Shown here in pieces: positions 7,903 to 15,418 of a stretch of DNA of 18,975 nucleotides. Position 1 is the first letter of the stretch, and every line of letters begins with the position of its first letter. Source of the stretch: Rhodoferax sp. GTDB lineage: Bacteria > Pseudomonadota > Gammaproteobacteria > Burkholderiales > Burkholderiaceae. The position numbers and the translations under genes were made by a program. The notes beneath the pieces were generated by a model, which had not been told where the DNA came from, did not search any database, and saw only the letters and a program-made list of their open reading frames with translations. The DNA lies in contig JAIFMT010000244.1 of assembly GCA_020048295.1 (NCBI GenBank), forward strand, positions 1-18,975, read 5' to 3'.

Positions 7903-9117
7903 TTAGCGGATGGGCAAGTCAAAGTGCGATTTTCCGCCGCGTTGCACCAGCAGCGCCAGAGCGCCGGCAATCACCCCCCAGAATGCCGAGCCCACGCCGG
8001 CAAGCACCACACCGCTCAGGGTGACCAGGAAGGTGATCAGCGCCGCTTCGCGGTGAAAGTCGTCGCGCAGCGCCGTGCTCAAGGCGCTACCAATGGTGCC
8101 TAGCAGCGCCAGCCCGGCAATGGCGGCAATCAGCTCTTTGGGAAAAGCCGTGAGCGCACCGGTGATGGCCGTGCCAAACAGGCCGATCAGCAGGTACAGC
8201 ACACCGCACGACACGGCGGCGGTATAGCGTTTGGCGGGGTCGGGGTGTGCCTCGCGGCCCATGCAGATGGCGGCGGTGATGGCGGCAAAGTTCAGCGCAA
8301 AGGCGCCAAACGGGGCCAGCAGCAGCGTCACCACGCCGGTCAGCGTGATGATGCCAGACACCGGAATGCCGGGCTTGGCCGCGCTGTGGCTGTAACCTGC
8401 GGCGTGAATGGCCGCCACCCCCGGCAGGTTTTGCGAGGCCATGGTCACCACAAACAGCGGCAGCGCCAGACTGACGGCGGCAGCCCAGCTGAAACGCGGC
8501 GCGGTGAACACCGGGATTGCAAGGTCAAAATGCACGCCAGCCCCGGTGAAACCAGCGCTGACAGCGACATACACAATAGCAATCAACAGGGTCATTGGCA
8601 CCGCATAGCGCGCCAACCAGCGCTTACCTAGCAGGTAACTCGCCAGCATCAGCAGCACCAGCGGCAAATTGGTTTGTGCGGCGGTAAACGCCTGCATGCC
8701 AAAGCGCGCCAGCACTCCCGCCAGCAAGCCCGAAGCAATGGCCATCGGCAACTGGTTCATCACGCGCTCAAACCAGCCGGTGATGCCCACCAGCGTGATC
8801 AGCACCGCACACAGCATGAACGCACCCACCGCCTCGGCCATGCCAAAGCCACCTGCCGCACCGGCGGTGGCCAGCACCGCGGCACCCGGCGTGCTCCAGG
8901 CCACCATCACCGGTTTTTTTAGCAGTAGCGACGGCACCAGCGTGCAAAACCCCATGCCCAGCCCCAGCGCCCACATCCACGAGGTGATCTGCTCAGGCGT
9001 GGCGCCAAACGCCAGTGCCGCCTGAAACACAATTGCCACCGAGCTGGTAAAACCCACCAGAACCGCCACAAAACCGGCGGTGAAGGCTGAAGGGGAGAGG
9101 TCTTTGAAGAATTGCAT
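7903..9117 (-). CDS. benE: BenE family benzoate/H+ symporter-like transporter
   Basis: A 404-residue, strongly hydrophobic integral membrane protein, matching the usual ~390-410 residues of BenE. The N-terminus (FTAGFVAVLVGFTSSVAIV) and the segment KKPVMVAWSTPGAAVL (about residues 67-82) are characteristic of the family, which has about 12 helices and relates to nucleobase and xanthine carriers. The founding Acinetobacter protein imports benzoate with protons. No benzoate catabolic genes lie nearby, so the real substrate may differ. The ATG at 9117 is kept because the family N-terminus begins just after it; no strong ribosome binding site is visible. It sits 56 bases downstream of the cyclophilin gene and 18 bases upstream of gshB, probably in one transcript. 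Confidence 0.9.
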   Translation of the reverse strand: MQFFKDLSPSAFTAGFVAVLVGFTSSVAIVFQAALAFGATPEQITSWMWALGLGMGFCTLVPSLLLKKPVMVAWSTPGAAVLATAGAAGGFGMAEAVGAFMLCAVLITLVGITGWFERVMNQLPMAIASGLLAGVLARFGMQAFTAAQTNLPLVLLMLASYLLGKRWLARYAVPMTLLIAIVYVAVSAGFTGAGVHFDLAIPVFTAPRFSWAAAVSLALPLFVVTMASQNLPGVAAIHAAGYSHSAAKPGIPVSGIITLTGVVTLLLAPFGAFALNFAAITAAICMGREAHPDPAKRYTAAVSCGVLYLLIGLFGTAITGALTAFPKELIAAIAGLALLGTIGSALSTALRDDFHREAALITFLVTLSGVVLAGVGSAFWGVIAGALALLVQRGGKSHFDLPIR

Positions 9118-9173
9118 GAAGGGGCGGACCGGGTGGTGCGGCCTTTAATTCAACTCTGCCCCCAATTCATTTT

Positions 9174-9989
9174 TTACCGCGTTTGCAGTGCATTCGTGAT
9201 GGTGACATCGGTGGTGGGCACGTCGGTGGATCCGTTGACAGTACCAGTGGGGCTGGCAGCAATGGCATCCACCACGTCCATGCCCTGGATGACTGTGCCA
9301 AACACAGCGTAGCCGGGGCTGGCTGCGCTTTGGTAGTCCAAGGACAGGTTGTCCGCCAGGTTGACGTAAAACTCGGAGGTGGCAGAGTCAGGCACATTGG
9401 TGCGCGCCATGGCCACCGAGCCTCGGGTATTGGACAAACCCTTGTTTGACTCCAGCGCAATGGCGGCACTTTGCCCGGTCTTCTTGACCATGCCAGTGGT
9501 GTAGCCGCCGCCCTGAACCACAAAGCCAGCAATGACCCGGTGGAACAGCGTGCTTTTGTAGAAGCCGGCGTTGACGTAACCGAGAAAATTGTTCACCGTG
9601 GCGGGCACCACGGCTGCGTTGAGCTCCATCACGATGGAGCCTTTGGAGGTGACCAGTGTCACCTGGGGTGGCAGCACCGTGAGAGTGTCCGAGTGCAGCA
9701 CGTCGCCATTGGCGGCCTTGATGGTGATGGGTAACGCTCCCACAGCGGTGACTTTGCAGTTCAAAACGGCCAGGTCGGGCGAGCTGGTGCTTGCAAACGT
9801 CGGGTTGCTGCAGGTGCCGGTGTCGGCAATCATGTCGTTACGCATGAATCGGCCGGCAACGTAGATCGTGGCAGATTTGCCGTATTGCAGGCTTTGCGCC
9901 TGAATCTGGGTGACGAGGGGGTCAAGCCCGCCACCACCGCAGGCGCTGAGCAGGGCGCTCAGTCCGATGACCAGGATTCGGTTACGCAT
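9174..9989 (-). CDS. Cyclophilin-type peptidyl-prolyl isomerase, predicted lipoprotein
   Basis: A 271-residue exported isomerase that would catalyse cis-trans isomerisation of X-Pro bonds in the cell envelope. A lipoprotein signal ends in the lipobox LSAC with the lipidated cysteine at 17; Gly at +2 argues against inner-membrane retention. Residues ~25-105 form a separate beta-rich-looking region with two cysteines (60 and 78) that could pair, perhaps Ig-like. The cyclophilin domain begins near 108 and carries FHRVIAGFVVQGG (149-161, with the catalytic-type Arg151), SVAMAR (191-196) and SEFYVNL (205-211), close to the bacterial PpiA/PpiB pattern. The ATG at 9989 follows AGGT at a reasonable distance. 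It lies 21 bases after the 69-residue ORF and 56 bases before benE, in the same direction. Confidence 0.88.
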   Translation of the reverse strand: MRNRILVIGLSALLSACGGGGLDPLVTQIQAQSLQYGKSATIYVAGRFMRNDMIADTGTCSNPTFASTSSPDLAVLNCKVTAVGALPITIKAANGDVLHSDTLTVLPPQVTLVTSKGSIVMELNAAVVPATVNNFLGYVNAGFYKSTLFHRVIAGFVVQGGGYTTGMVKKTGQSAAIALESNKGLSNTRGSVAMARTNVPDSATSEFYVNLADNLSLDYQSAASPGYAVFGTVIQGMDVVDAIAASPTGTVNGSTDVPTTDVTITNALQTR

Positions 9990-10010
9990 GGTGTGATACC
10001 TAAAAATGGG

Positions 10011-10220
10011 CTACATCAGCCACAGGACGTTCATTCCGGCCATCTCCGCGCTGGCAATGCCAACCACTTCAATCACAGGGTCTGCGGCCTCATCGCCACA
10101 CGCGCCATGGTGCAGGTAGGCCCCACGGCCCAAAGGCATCCAGCCGATGGCCTCCGTCTTGATGGCTTCAAGTTCCAGGCGTTCGTCAGGCAAAAGAGCA
10201 AGATCAGCGGCTTGCAACAT
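10011..10220 (-). CDS. Hypothetical 69-residue protein, coupled to the DUF6447-type gene
   Basis: I do not recognise this protein. It is acidic, with a leucine/glutamate-rich first half and a hydrophobic C-terminal end (ending VLWLM), one cysteine in a HHGACGD segment at about 41-47, and no signal peptide or clear membrane helix. The case for it being real is positional. Its ATG follows the stop of the upstream small gene with a single base between (TGA-G-ATG), typical of translational coupling, and its stop lies 21 bases before the cyclophilin ATG, so it fills the gap exactly. It has no convincing ribosome binding site of its own. It could be a chance open frame, but the tight packing makes a co-translated partner of the upstream protein more likely. 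Confidence 0.55.
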   Translation of the reverse strand: MLQAADLALLPDERLELEAIKTEAIGWMPLGRGAYLHHGACGDEAADPVIEVVGIASAEMAGMNVLWLM

Positions 10221-10221
10221 C

Positions 10222-10437
10222 TCAGTTGAACTTCATCGTGTCGCCGGCAAAGGGGGATGGCAGCGCCTTTTTCAAAGCCTGGCTGTAGGCGCTACGGGCG
10301 GTTTGCAGGACTGCGGCCTGGGCTTGCAGGCGGGCCAGTTCGGCGTTGACGAACTGCAGGCTTTGCAGTTGGGCGCGGGCATCTTCAGAAAGTGTGTCGA
10401 GGTCGTATTCGCGGTTGTCGATGGTGACGGTAGGCAT
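10222..10437 (-). CDS. DUF6447 family small protein
   Basis: A 71-residue protein whose opening (MPTVTIDNREYDLDTLSED) and following helical segment (QLQSLQFVNAELARLQAQ) match what I recall of the DUF6447 family, which has no known function. The N-terminus looks like a short beta hairpin and residues ~20-55 like an amphipathic helix with coiled-coil potential. No cysteines, signal peptide or membrane segment are present, so it should be cytosolic. GGAAA sits nine bases before the ATG. It is separated from kup by 151 bases that contain a diverged intergenic repeat, so it may have its own promoter, and it is coupled to the 69-residue ORF downstream. Confidence 0.72.
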   Translation of the reverse strand: MPTVTIDNREYDLDTLSEDARAQLQSLQFVNAELARLQAQAAVLQTARSAYSQALKKALPSPFAGDTMKFN

Positions 10438-10480
10438 GGTCTGGTTTCCGGTTGTTGCATCAAGGGGTTGGAGGCAGCTC

Positions 10481-10523
10481 TGTTACTTGTAGCTTGCAGC
10501 GCTTGCTGGTCAATGGGCGAGGG
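10481..10523 (+). repeat. Diverged intergenic repeat, copy A
   Basis: This stretch between kup and the DUF6447-type gene shares TGTTAC, TTGTAGCT, AGCGCTT and GGGC blocks, in the same order and nearly the same spacing, with 18845-18892. Similarity over the core is roughly three bases in four by eye. It resembles a short palindromic repeat common in intergenic DNA of Comamonadaceae, from memory. This copy is decayed and its hairpin is poorer than copy B. The remainder of the 10438-10588 gap shows no clear promoter. Confidence 0.5.
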
Positions 10524-10588
10524 GGTGTTTGACCTAAATCTGCTGGCTGCCAAACGCCGCATTTTACGGGCCGTTGTCAGCCCGGGCC

Positions 10589-12457
10589 TCAAATCTCGAT
10601 CTTTGACCCCAACTCCACCACCGCGTTACTGGGCAGCTTTAAAAAGTCGGCAGCGCCGCTGGCGTTGAGGTGCATCTGGGCAAACAGTTTTTCGCGCCAG
10701 AAGGCCATACCGCTGCCGATGGTCGGGCTGACGGTGTCGCGGCTGAGGAAGTAACTGGTGGTCATGGGGTCAAGATCACAGCCGCGGCCTTTCATGTGCT
10801 GTAGCGCCTTGGGCAGATCAGGATCGTTCTTGAAGCCGTAGTTGACCATCACCGACCAGCAGTCGTGCCCCAGCGACTCGATGGACAGGCGCTTGTCCAT
10901 GCCGATCCACGGCACCTCGTGGTTGCGCACGGTGACAAACAGATTGATCTCGTGCAGCACCTTGTTGTGCTTGAGGTTGTGCAGCATGGCATTGGGCACG
11001 GTGCCGGGTTCGGCGGTCAAAAACACGGCGGTACCGGCGGCGCGCACGGGTGGACTGACAAATACCGCCTCCAGAAAGCTGCTGAGGTCGATCGCCTCGG
11101 CCTTGAGCTTCTGGTTCAACAGCCGGCGGCCGTCTTTCCAGGTCAGCATCAGGGTGAAGACGCCACCGGCAATCAGCAGCGGAAACCAGCCACCCTCTAC
11201 CAGCTTGACCATGTTGGAAGCAAAAAATGCAAAGTCGATCACAAAAAATGCCCCGGTGGCGGCAATGCACAGTGGCAGTGGGTAGTGCCAGGCATAGCGG
11301 ATGACAAAAAACGTCAGCACGGTGGTGATCAGCATGTCGAGCGTCACGGCAATCCCATAAGCGGCGGCCAGGTTGCTCGATGACTTGAACAACACCACCG
11401 CCAGCACAATCAGCACAAACAGACCCCAGTTGACAAACGGCATGTAGATTTGCCCGGTTTCCTTGACGCTGGTGTGCCAGATTTGAAAGCGTGGCAGGTA
11501 GCCCAGCTGAATCACCTGCTTGGTCACCGAAAACGCCCCGGTGATCAGCGCTTGCGAGGCAATCACCGTGGCCAGCGTGGCCAGGCCCACCATGGGCAGC
11601 AGCGCCCAGGCCGGCATCATCATGTAGAACGGGTTTTTAACCGCTGCCGGGTTGCTCAGCAGCAGCGCGCCCTGGCCAAAATAGTTCAGCGTAAGGCACG
11701 GCATGACGATAGAAAACCAGGCCAGCTGGATGGGCTTTTTGCCAAAGTGGCCCATGTCGGCATACAGCGCCTCGCCGCCGGTCACGCACAGCACTACCGC
11801 ACCGAGGATGATGAAGGTGGTGCCGGGATTGCTCCACATGAAGCCCAGCGCGTAGTGCGGGCTCAGGGCCCACAGCACCTCGGGGGTGTGCTGGATGTGC
11901 GAAATACCCAGCACCGCAATGCTGGCAAACCACACCAGCGTGATGGGGCCAAAAAACTTGCCAATGTCGGCCGTGCCGCGCTTTTGCACAAAAAACAGGC
12001 CAAACAGAATCAGCAAGGTCAGCGGAATCACCGCTTTTTTGAAGGTGGGCGACACCACTTCCAGGCCCTCCACCGCCGACAGCACCGAAATGGCCGGGGT
12101 GATGACCCCATCGCCATAAAACAGGCAAGTACCAAACACGCCCACCAGCAGCAGCACGCGGCGCAGCCTGGGTTTGTCTTTGACCGAGGTGGAGGCCAGT
12201 GCCAGCATGGCCACCAGACCGCCTTCTCCGTTGTTGTCGGCCCGCAACACCAGGCTCACATACTTGAGCGAGATGATGACCGTGAGCGTCCAGAAAAAGA
12301 TCGACAGGATGCCCAGCACGTTGTCGTGCGTAAAGGGCACATGGCCAGAGCCAAACACTTCTTTGACGGCGTACAGCACGCTGGTGCCGATGTCGCCATA
12401 GACCACACCGATGGCACCCAGGGTGAGTGCGCTTAAAGACGTTTTTGTTGTTGCCAA
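10589..12457 (-). CDS. kup: Kup-family low-affinity potassium transporter
   Basis: A 622-residue protein, the same length as E. coli Kup (TrkD), which imports K+ with protons across the inner membrane. The first 430 residues hold about 12 hydrophobic helices and the rest is a cytosolic domain. Family motifs include [10 protein letters not shown] (17-26, with the conserved Asp22), [51 protein letters not shown] and [13 protein letters not shown]. The usual Pro after GDIGTS is Val here. The first possible start is TTG at 12457: the frame upstream meets a stop without any ATG or GTG, and TTG gives an N-terminus aligned with E. coli. The leader to gshA is 94 bases with two hairpins. Proximity to gshA is suggestive, since glutathione gates the Kef K+ efflux systems, but co-regulation is inferred. 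Confidence 0.95.
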   Translation of the reverse strand: MATTKTSLSALTLGAIGVVYGDIGTSVLYAVKEVFGSGHVPFTHDNVLGILSIFFWTLTVIISLKYVSLVLRADNNGEGGLVAMLALASTSVKDKPRLRRVLLLVGVFGTCLFYGDGVITPAISVLSAVEGLEVVSPTFKKAVIPLTLLILFGLFFVQKRGTADIGKFFGPITLVWFASIAVLGISHIQHTPEVLWALSPHYALGFMWSNPGTTFIILGAVVLCVTGGEALYADMGHFGKKPIQLAWFSIVMPCLTLNYFGQGALLLSNPAAVKNPFYMMMPAWALLPMVGLATLATVIASQALITGAFSVTKQVIQLGYLPRFQIWHTSVKETGQIYMPFVNWGLFVLIVLAVVLFKSSSNLAAAYGIAVTLDMLITTVLTFFVIRYAWHYPLPLCIAATGAFFVIDFAFFASNMVKLVEGGWFPLLIAGGVFTLMLTWKDGRRLLNQKLKAEAIDLSSFLEAVFVSPPVRAAGTAVFLTAEPGTVPNAMLHNLKHNKVLHEINLFVTVRNHEVPWIGMDKRLSIESLGHDCWSVMVNYGFKNDPDLPKALQHMKGRGCDLDPMTTSYFLSRDTVSPTIGSGMAFWREKLFAQMHLNASGAADFLKLPSNAVVELGSKIEI

Positions 12458-12465
12458 ACCGCCAG

Positions 12466-12485
12466 CCCGCCAGGGTGTTGGCGGG
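12466..12485 (-). promoter_or_regulatory. Hairpin next to the kup start codon
   Basis: A perfect 7-base inverted repeat, CCCGCCA and TGGCGGG with a 6-base loop, ends eight bases before the TTG start of kup. The 3' arm contains the only G-rich sequence that could act as ribosome binding site, apart from an adjacent GGCTGGCGG. Folding could therefore restrain translation. The structure is seen directly; the regulatory role is inferred. Confidence 0.35.
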
Positions 12486-12525
12486 GCTCCATGTCATGAG
12501 GGAACGCTATTTTGCGTCAGAAACC

Positions 12526-12551
12526 CCCACGTTGCCCGGGGGCATCGTGGG
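12526..12551 (-). terminator. Strong hairpin directly after gshA, possible terminator or attenuator
   Basis: Immediately after the gshA stop, the minus strand reads CCCACG-A-TGCCC-CC-GGGCA-A-CGTGGG: an 11-pair stem with one A-A mismatch and a two-base loop. It is followed by GGTTTCT, a poor T tract, so full rho-independent termination is doubtful. It may be a partial terminator, an attenuator, or a 3' end stabiliser between gshA and kup. Confidence 0.4.
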
Positions 12552-13847
12552 CTATTCGTAAATCTCGGCCTCGGGGTCGGTGGCTTCCAGCTCGTAGCTG
12601 GCCGCCAGCATGGCCAGCCGGCCCACCACACCGTACATGTAAAACCGGTTCGGCACGCTGGCACCGGGTTTGATGCCCGGCTGCGGCAGCAGGGTGCTGT
12701 GCTCAAACGCCAGTGGCACATAGCCTGAGCCCGGTGCGTTGAGGTTTTCATCCATGCCGCGCCCGGCGTGCACGCGATAAAAGCCGCCCACCACGTAGCG
12801 GTCCATGGTGTAGATCACCGGCTCGGCCACGGCATCGTTGACGCGCTCTTGCGTCAGCACGCCTTCCTGCACCATGAAGCCGTGCGGCAGCAGCGGCTGT
12901 TTGCGGCCCTGCGTCAGGCTCTGAACCCGGTCGCTCAGGGCCTGCATGTCTTTGGCATCGCGCACCGTGATCACGCCGAGTTCGTGCGTGGCGTGGTCGG
13001 CCTTGACCACCACAAACGGTTTTTCCTTGATGCCGTACTCTTTGTATTTGCGCCGCACCCGGGTCAACACGGCATCCACCTGGCTGCGCAGGCAATCCAG
13101 GCCGGCCGGCTGGTCAAAATTGACCTCTTCGCATTTGTCAAATAACGGGTTGATCAGCCAGGGGTCCACGCCCATCAGCTTGCCCAGGCGTTTGGCAACT
13201 TCTTCGTAGGCCTTGAAATGGTTGCTCTTGCGTCGCGTCGGCCAGGCCGCGTGCAGTGGCGGCAACAGGTACTGCTCAAAAATCTCTTCCAGAATGCCCG
13301 GAATGCCGGTGGTCAGATCGTTGTTAAGCAAGATGGTGCAGGGGTCAAAGTCTTTCAGCCCGAGGCGCCGTTTGCTGCGAATCACCGGCTCAAGCGTCAT
13401 GGTTTCGCCGTTTTGCAGGGTCAATGTGGTGGCTTTTTTGATGGCCGGGTCAATCGAGCCCAGCCGCACGTTCAGCCCGGCCATGTTGAAAATGCGCTGC
13501 AGCTGCATCAGGCTTTCCAGACAAAAGCTGGTGTGTTCGCCGCTCTTGGGGATCAGCAGCAGGTTGCGCGCCTCGGGGCAAATCTTTTCGATGGCGGCCA
13601 TCGCTGCCTGTACCGCCAACGGCAACATTTGCGGTGTCAGGTTGCCCCAGCCGGTGGGAAACAGGTTGGTCGCCACGGGGGCGAGCTTGAACCCGGCGTT
13701 GCGGATGTCAACTGACGCGTAGAAAGGCGGGGTGTGCTCCATCCACTCCAGCCGAAACCAGCGCTCGATGGCGGGCATGGAGTCCAGTACGCGCTGCTCC
13801 AGTTCATTGATAGGCCCGGTCAGGGCGGTGATAAGGTGCGGAACCAT
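12552..13847 (-). CDS. gshA: Glutamate-cysteine ligase, ferrooxidans type
   Basis: This enzyme makes gamma-glutamylcysteine from glutamate, cysteine and ATP, the first step of glutathione synthesis. At 431 residues it belongs to the short class found in Acidithiobacillus and many betaproteobacteria rather than the E. coli type (about 518). Recognisable stretches are the N-terminal RFRLEWMEHTPPFYASVDIRN-type segment (about 30-50), IPKSGEHTSFCLE (about 103-115), VVVKADHATHELGVITV (about 273-289), and DRYVVGGFYRVHAGRGMDEN (about 346-365). The ATG at 13847 gives the expected family N-terminus. It heads the minus-strand run that ends with gshB. A TAGAAT -10-like box lies about 30 bases upstream. 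Nothing suggests damage or transfer. Confidence 0.94.
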   Translation of the reverse strand: MVPHLITALTGPINELEQRVLDSMPAIERWFRLEWMEHTPPFYASVDIRNAGFKLAPVATNLFPTGWGNLTPQMLPLAVQAAMAAIEKICPEARNLLLIPKSGEHTSFCLESLMQLQRIFNMAGLNVRLGSIDPAIKKATTLTLQNGETMTLEPVIRSKRRLGLKDFDPCTILLNNDLTTGIPGILEEIFEQYLLPPLHAAWPTRRKSNHFKAYEEVAKRLGKLMGVDPWLINPLFDKCEEVNFDQPAGLDCLRSQVDAVLTRVRRKYKEYGIKEKPFVVVKADHATHELGVITVRDAKDMQALSDRVQSLTQGRKQPLLPHGFMVQEGVLTQERVNDAVAEPVIYTMDRYVVGGFYRVHAGRGMDENLNAPGSGYVPLAFEHSTLLPQPGIKPGASVPNRFYMYGVVGRLAMLAASYELEATDPEAEIYE

Positions 13848-14118
13848 GGTGTGCCTTGCAAAGTAATGAATTGAATTCTAGGGCCCTGCCGTGGCGCTTC
13901 GGGCGACCATCGGCGTGCGCTGGCTGCGGTTATTGATCCGGTGCCACTGCGATACGGTAGCGCATCAGAAGTTCCCGGGGCGCTGTCCAACGCCTGTGCC
14001 ATCAGCCGGTTCACCGGTGCAACACCCGCGTGTTTCCAGTAGTCAAACGACCGGCAAAACCCGTATTTGACACCCCAACGAAGGGGTATAAACTTTGCGC
14101 CTGTTGCCGGAGACTCGC
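13848..14118. promoter_or_regulatory. Divergent intergenic region, gshA / solute-binding protein
   Basis: These 271 bases separate divergent genes. For gshA, TAGAAT on the minus strand (13880-13875) matches five of six -10 bases, but no -35 box is visible 16-18 bases upstream. AAGG about eight bases before the gshA ATG is a possible ribosome binding site. The middle (about 13900-14050) holds no supportable gene; a 64-codon minus-strand frame there overlaps the start of gshA and has no family resemblance. The plus-strand promoter is listed separately. Confidence 0.35.
14067..14094 (+). promoter_or_regulatory. Sigma70-type promoter of the solute-binding protein gene
   Basis: A perfect -35 TTGACA (14067-14072) is followed after 16 bases by TAAACT (14089-14094), a four-of-six -10 match; the overlapping TATAAA (14087-14092) is better in sequence but too close. 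The spacer contains a 5-base inverted repeat ACCCC-AACGAA-GGGGT (14072-14087), a possible operator. A transcript would start near 14101, leaving a leader of under 20 bases with GGAG before ATG 14119. Confidence 0.5.
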
Positions 14119-15414
14119 ATGAGGTTGTTTCGATTCGCCTGGAATTGTCTGCTGGCCTTGTTGGTCTTGAGCGGCTGTGGCCGCGCGCCCGAGCCGTCGC
14201 TGGAGGCCGCGCCGAAGACCAGTATCACTTTATTGCACTACTTCACCGATTCGCTCAGTGGCGGCATCGACGACATGGCGCGCTCGTTCAACAACCAGAA
14301 CGCGCGCTACGAGCTCAAGGCCATCTCGCTCGATCACGAGGCCTTCAAGAGCAGCATTCAGGACACGCTGCAATCCGGCCAGCCCCCCGACCTGTATTCG
14401 TATTGGGCCGGCGCGCGCACTGCCGCCATCGTCGGTGAGCTGGAGCCGATTGACGACATCTGGCAGCAAGCCGACCTCGATCGGCGATTTTCTCTGGGAC
14501 TGATCGCCGCTGCCAGCGTCTATCAGGGCAGAAAATACTTCATTCCACTCACCCAGCACGACGTGGTTTTTTTCTACAACAAAAAGGTGTTTGCCGCGCA
14601 CAAGCTGTCCCCGCCGAAGACCTGGGAAGAGTTTCTGGCGGTCTGCGCGGCACTCAAGGCCAAAGGCATCACGCCGATTGCCCTGGGTGCCAAAGACAAA
14701 TGGCCAGCGCAATTCTGGTTTGATCTGCTGTTGTTGCGCACTGCGCCTTATGAATACCGCCAGAAATTGATGCTGGGCAGCGCCCGTTACGACGACCCGC
14801 AGGTCAAGGCGGCGTTTGATCGCTGGGCGCAACTGCTGGGGGCCGGCTATTTCAACGCCAAACCGAATGCTCTGGCCTGGGACAGCGGTGCCAACGAACT
14901 GGTTTACTCCGGACAGGCGGCCATGACACTGATGGGCACCTGGAATATTGGCTATTTTGGCAATGACACGCACAAATGGGTGGCCGGCCGGGACTATGAC
15001 TTTTTTCCGTTCCCGCTGATCGATGCCGAGCTGCCGCTGGTGGCACTGGGCCCCATTGACGGCCTGGTGCTGCCTAAAAAGGCGGTCAACAAACAAGGCG
15101 CCAAAGAAGCCATGGTGTACCTGGCCGGCATCGAGGCGCAGCAGGCCATCAGCCGGGGTTCGGGTGCGCTGGCCCCGAATGTGCTGGTGCCGCGCAGTTT
15201 TTACAGCGACATCCAGCAGCGGGTGGTGGCCGAGCTTGAAAAAAGTCCGCATTTCGCCTTCAATTACGACTTGTCCACGCCGCCGGCGGTGGCCGAGCTG
15301 GGCTTGAATGCGTTCTCGGAATTCCTCGCCTTCCCGCAGTCCCAGGCGCAAATTCTGGACAAACTGGCTGTCGATGCGGCCGCCCGCTTTCAAATGCTGA
15401 ACAGCCAGCCCTGA
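14119..15414 (+). CDS. Family 1 (sugar-type) solute-binding lipoprotein, orphan
   Basis: A 431-residue exported binding protein. The lipobox LSGC places the lipidated cysteine at 20, after a short positively charged, hydrophobic signal. The mature part follows the carbohydrate-binding (MalE/UgpB-like) pattern: ITLLHYFTD near the N-terminus, QSGQPPDLYSYW, VVFFYNKKVFAAHKLSPPKTWEEF, KGITPIALGAKDKWP, and GQAAMTLMGTWNI in the second lobe. The ATG at 14119 is preferred over an in-frame TTG at 14095 because it follows GGAG at good spacing and gives a clean signal. No permease or ATPase gene is adjacent. Instead a GGDEF/EAL protein starts four bases after its stop, so it probably serves as a periplasmic ligand receptor for that protein. 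It could also feed an ABC transporter encoded elsewhere. Ligand unknown. Confidence 0.88.
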   Translation: MRLFRFAWNCLLALLVLSGCGRAPEPSLEAAPKTSITLLHYFTDSLSGGIDDMARSFNNQNARYELKAISLDHEAFKSSIQDTLQSGQPPDLYSYWAGARTAAIVGELEPIDDIWQQADLDRRFSLGLIAAASVYQGRKYFIPLTQHDVVFFYNKKVFAAHKLSPPKTWEEFLAVCAALKAKGITPIALGAKDKWPAQFWFDLLLLRTAPYEYRQKLMLGSARYDDPQVKAAFDRWAQLLGAGYFNAKPNALAWDSGANELVYSGQAAMTLMGTWNIGYFGNDTHKWVAGRDYDFFPFPLIDAELPLVALGPIDGLVLPKKAVNKQGAKEAMVYLAGIEAQQAISRGSGALAPNVLVPRSFYSDIQQRVVAELEKSPHFAFNYDLSTPPAVAELGLNAFSEFLAFPQSQAQILDKLAVDAAARFQMLNSQP

Positions 15415-15418
15415 CCCC

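Noticed and set aside
7903..9117. Benzoate catabolic cluster around benE
   Set aside because: No dioxygenase, diol dehydrogenase or catechol genes occur nearby, so a benzoate pathway cannot be claimed from this window.
10567..10584. CGGGC/GCCCG hairpin after kup as a terminator
   Set aside because: Only five pairs with an eight-base loop, and on the kup strand it is followed by TAAAAT rather than a T tract.
11450..12436. 328-codon plus-strand open frame
   Set aside because: Antisense to the conserved membrane part of kup; His/Gln-rich with no recognisable domain.
13820..14014. 64-codon minus-strand frame upstream of gshA
   Set aside because: It overlaps the gshA start in another frame, lacks a ribosome binding site and shows no family features.
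14095..14118. TTG start at 14095 for the solute-binding protein
   Set aside because: It would precede the ribosome binding site and lie at or before the predicted transcription start; ATG 14119 gives a normal lipoprotein signal.
14230..15393. 387-codon minus-strand open frame
   Set aside because: Antisense to the solute-binding protein, which has a lipobox, promoter and family motifs.
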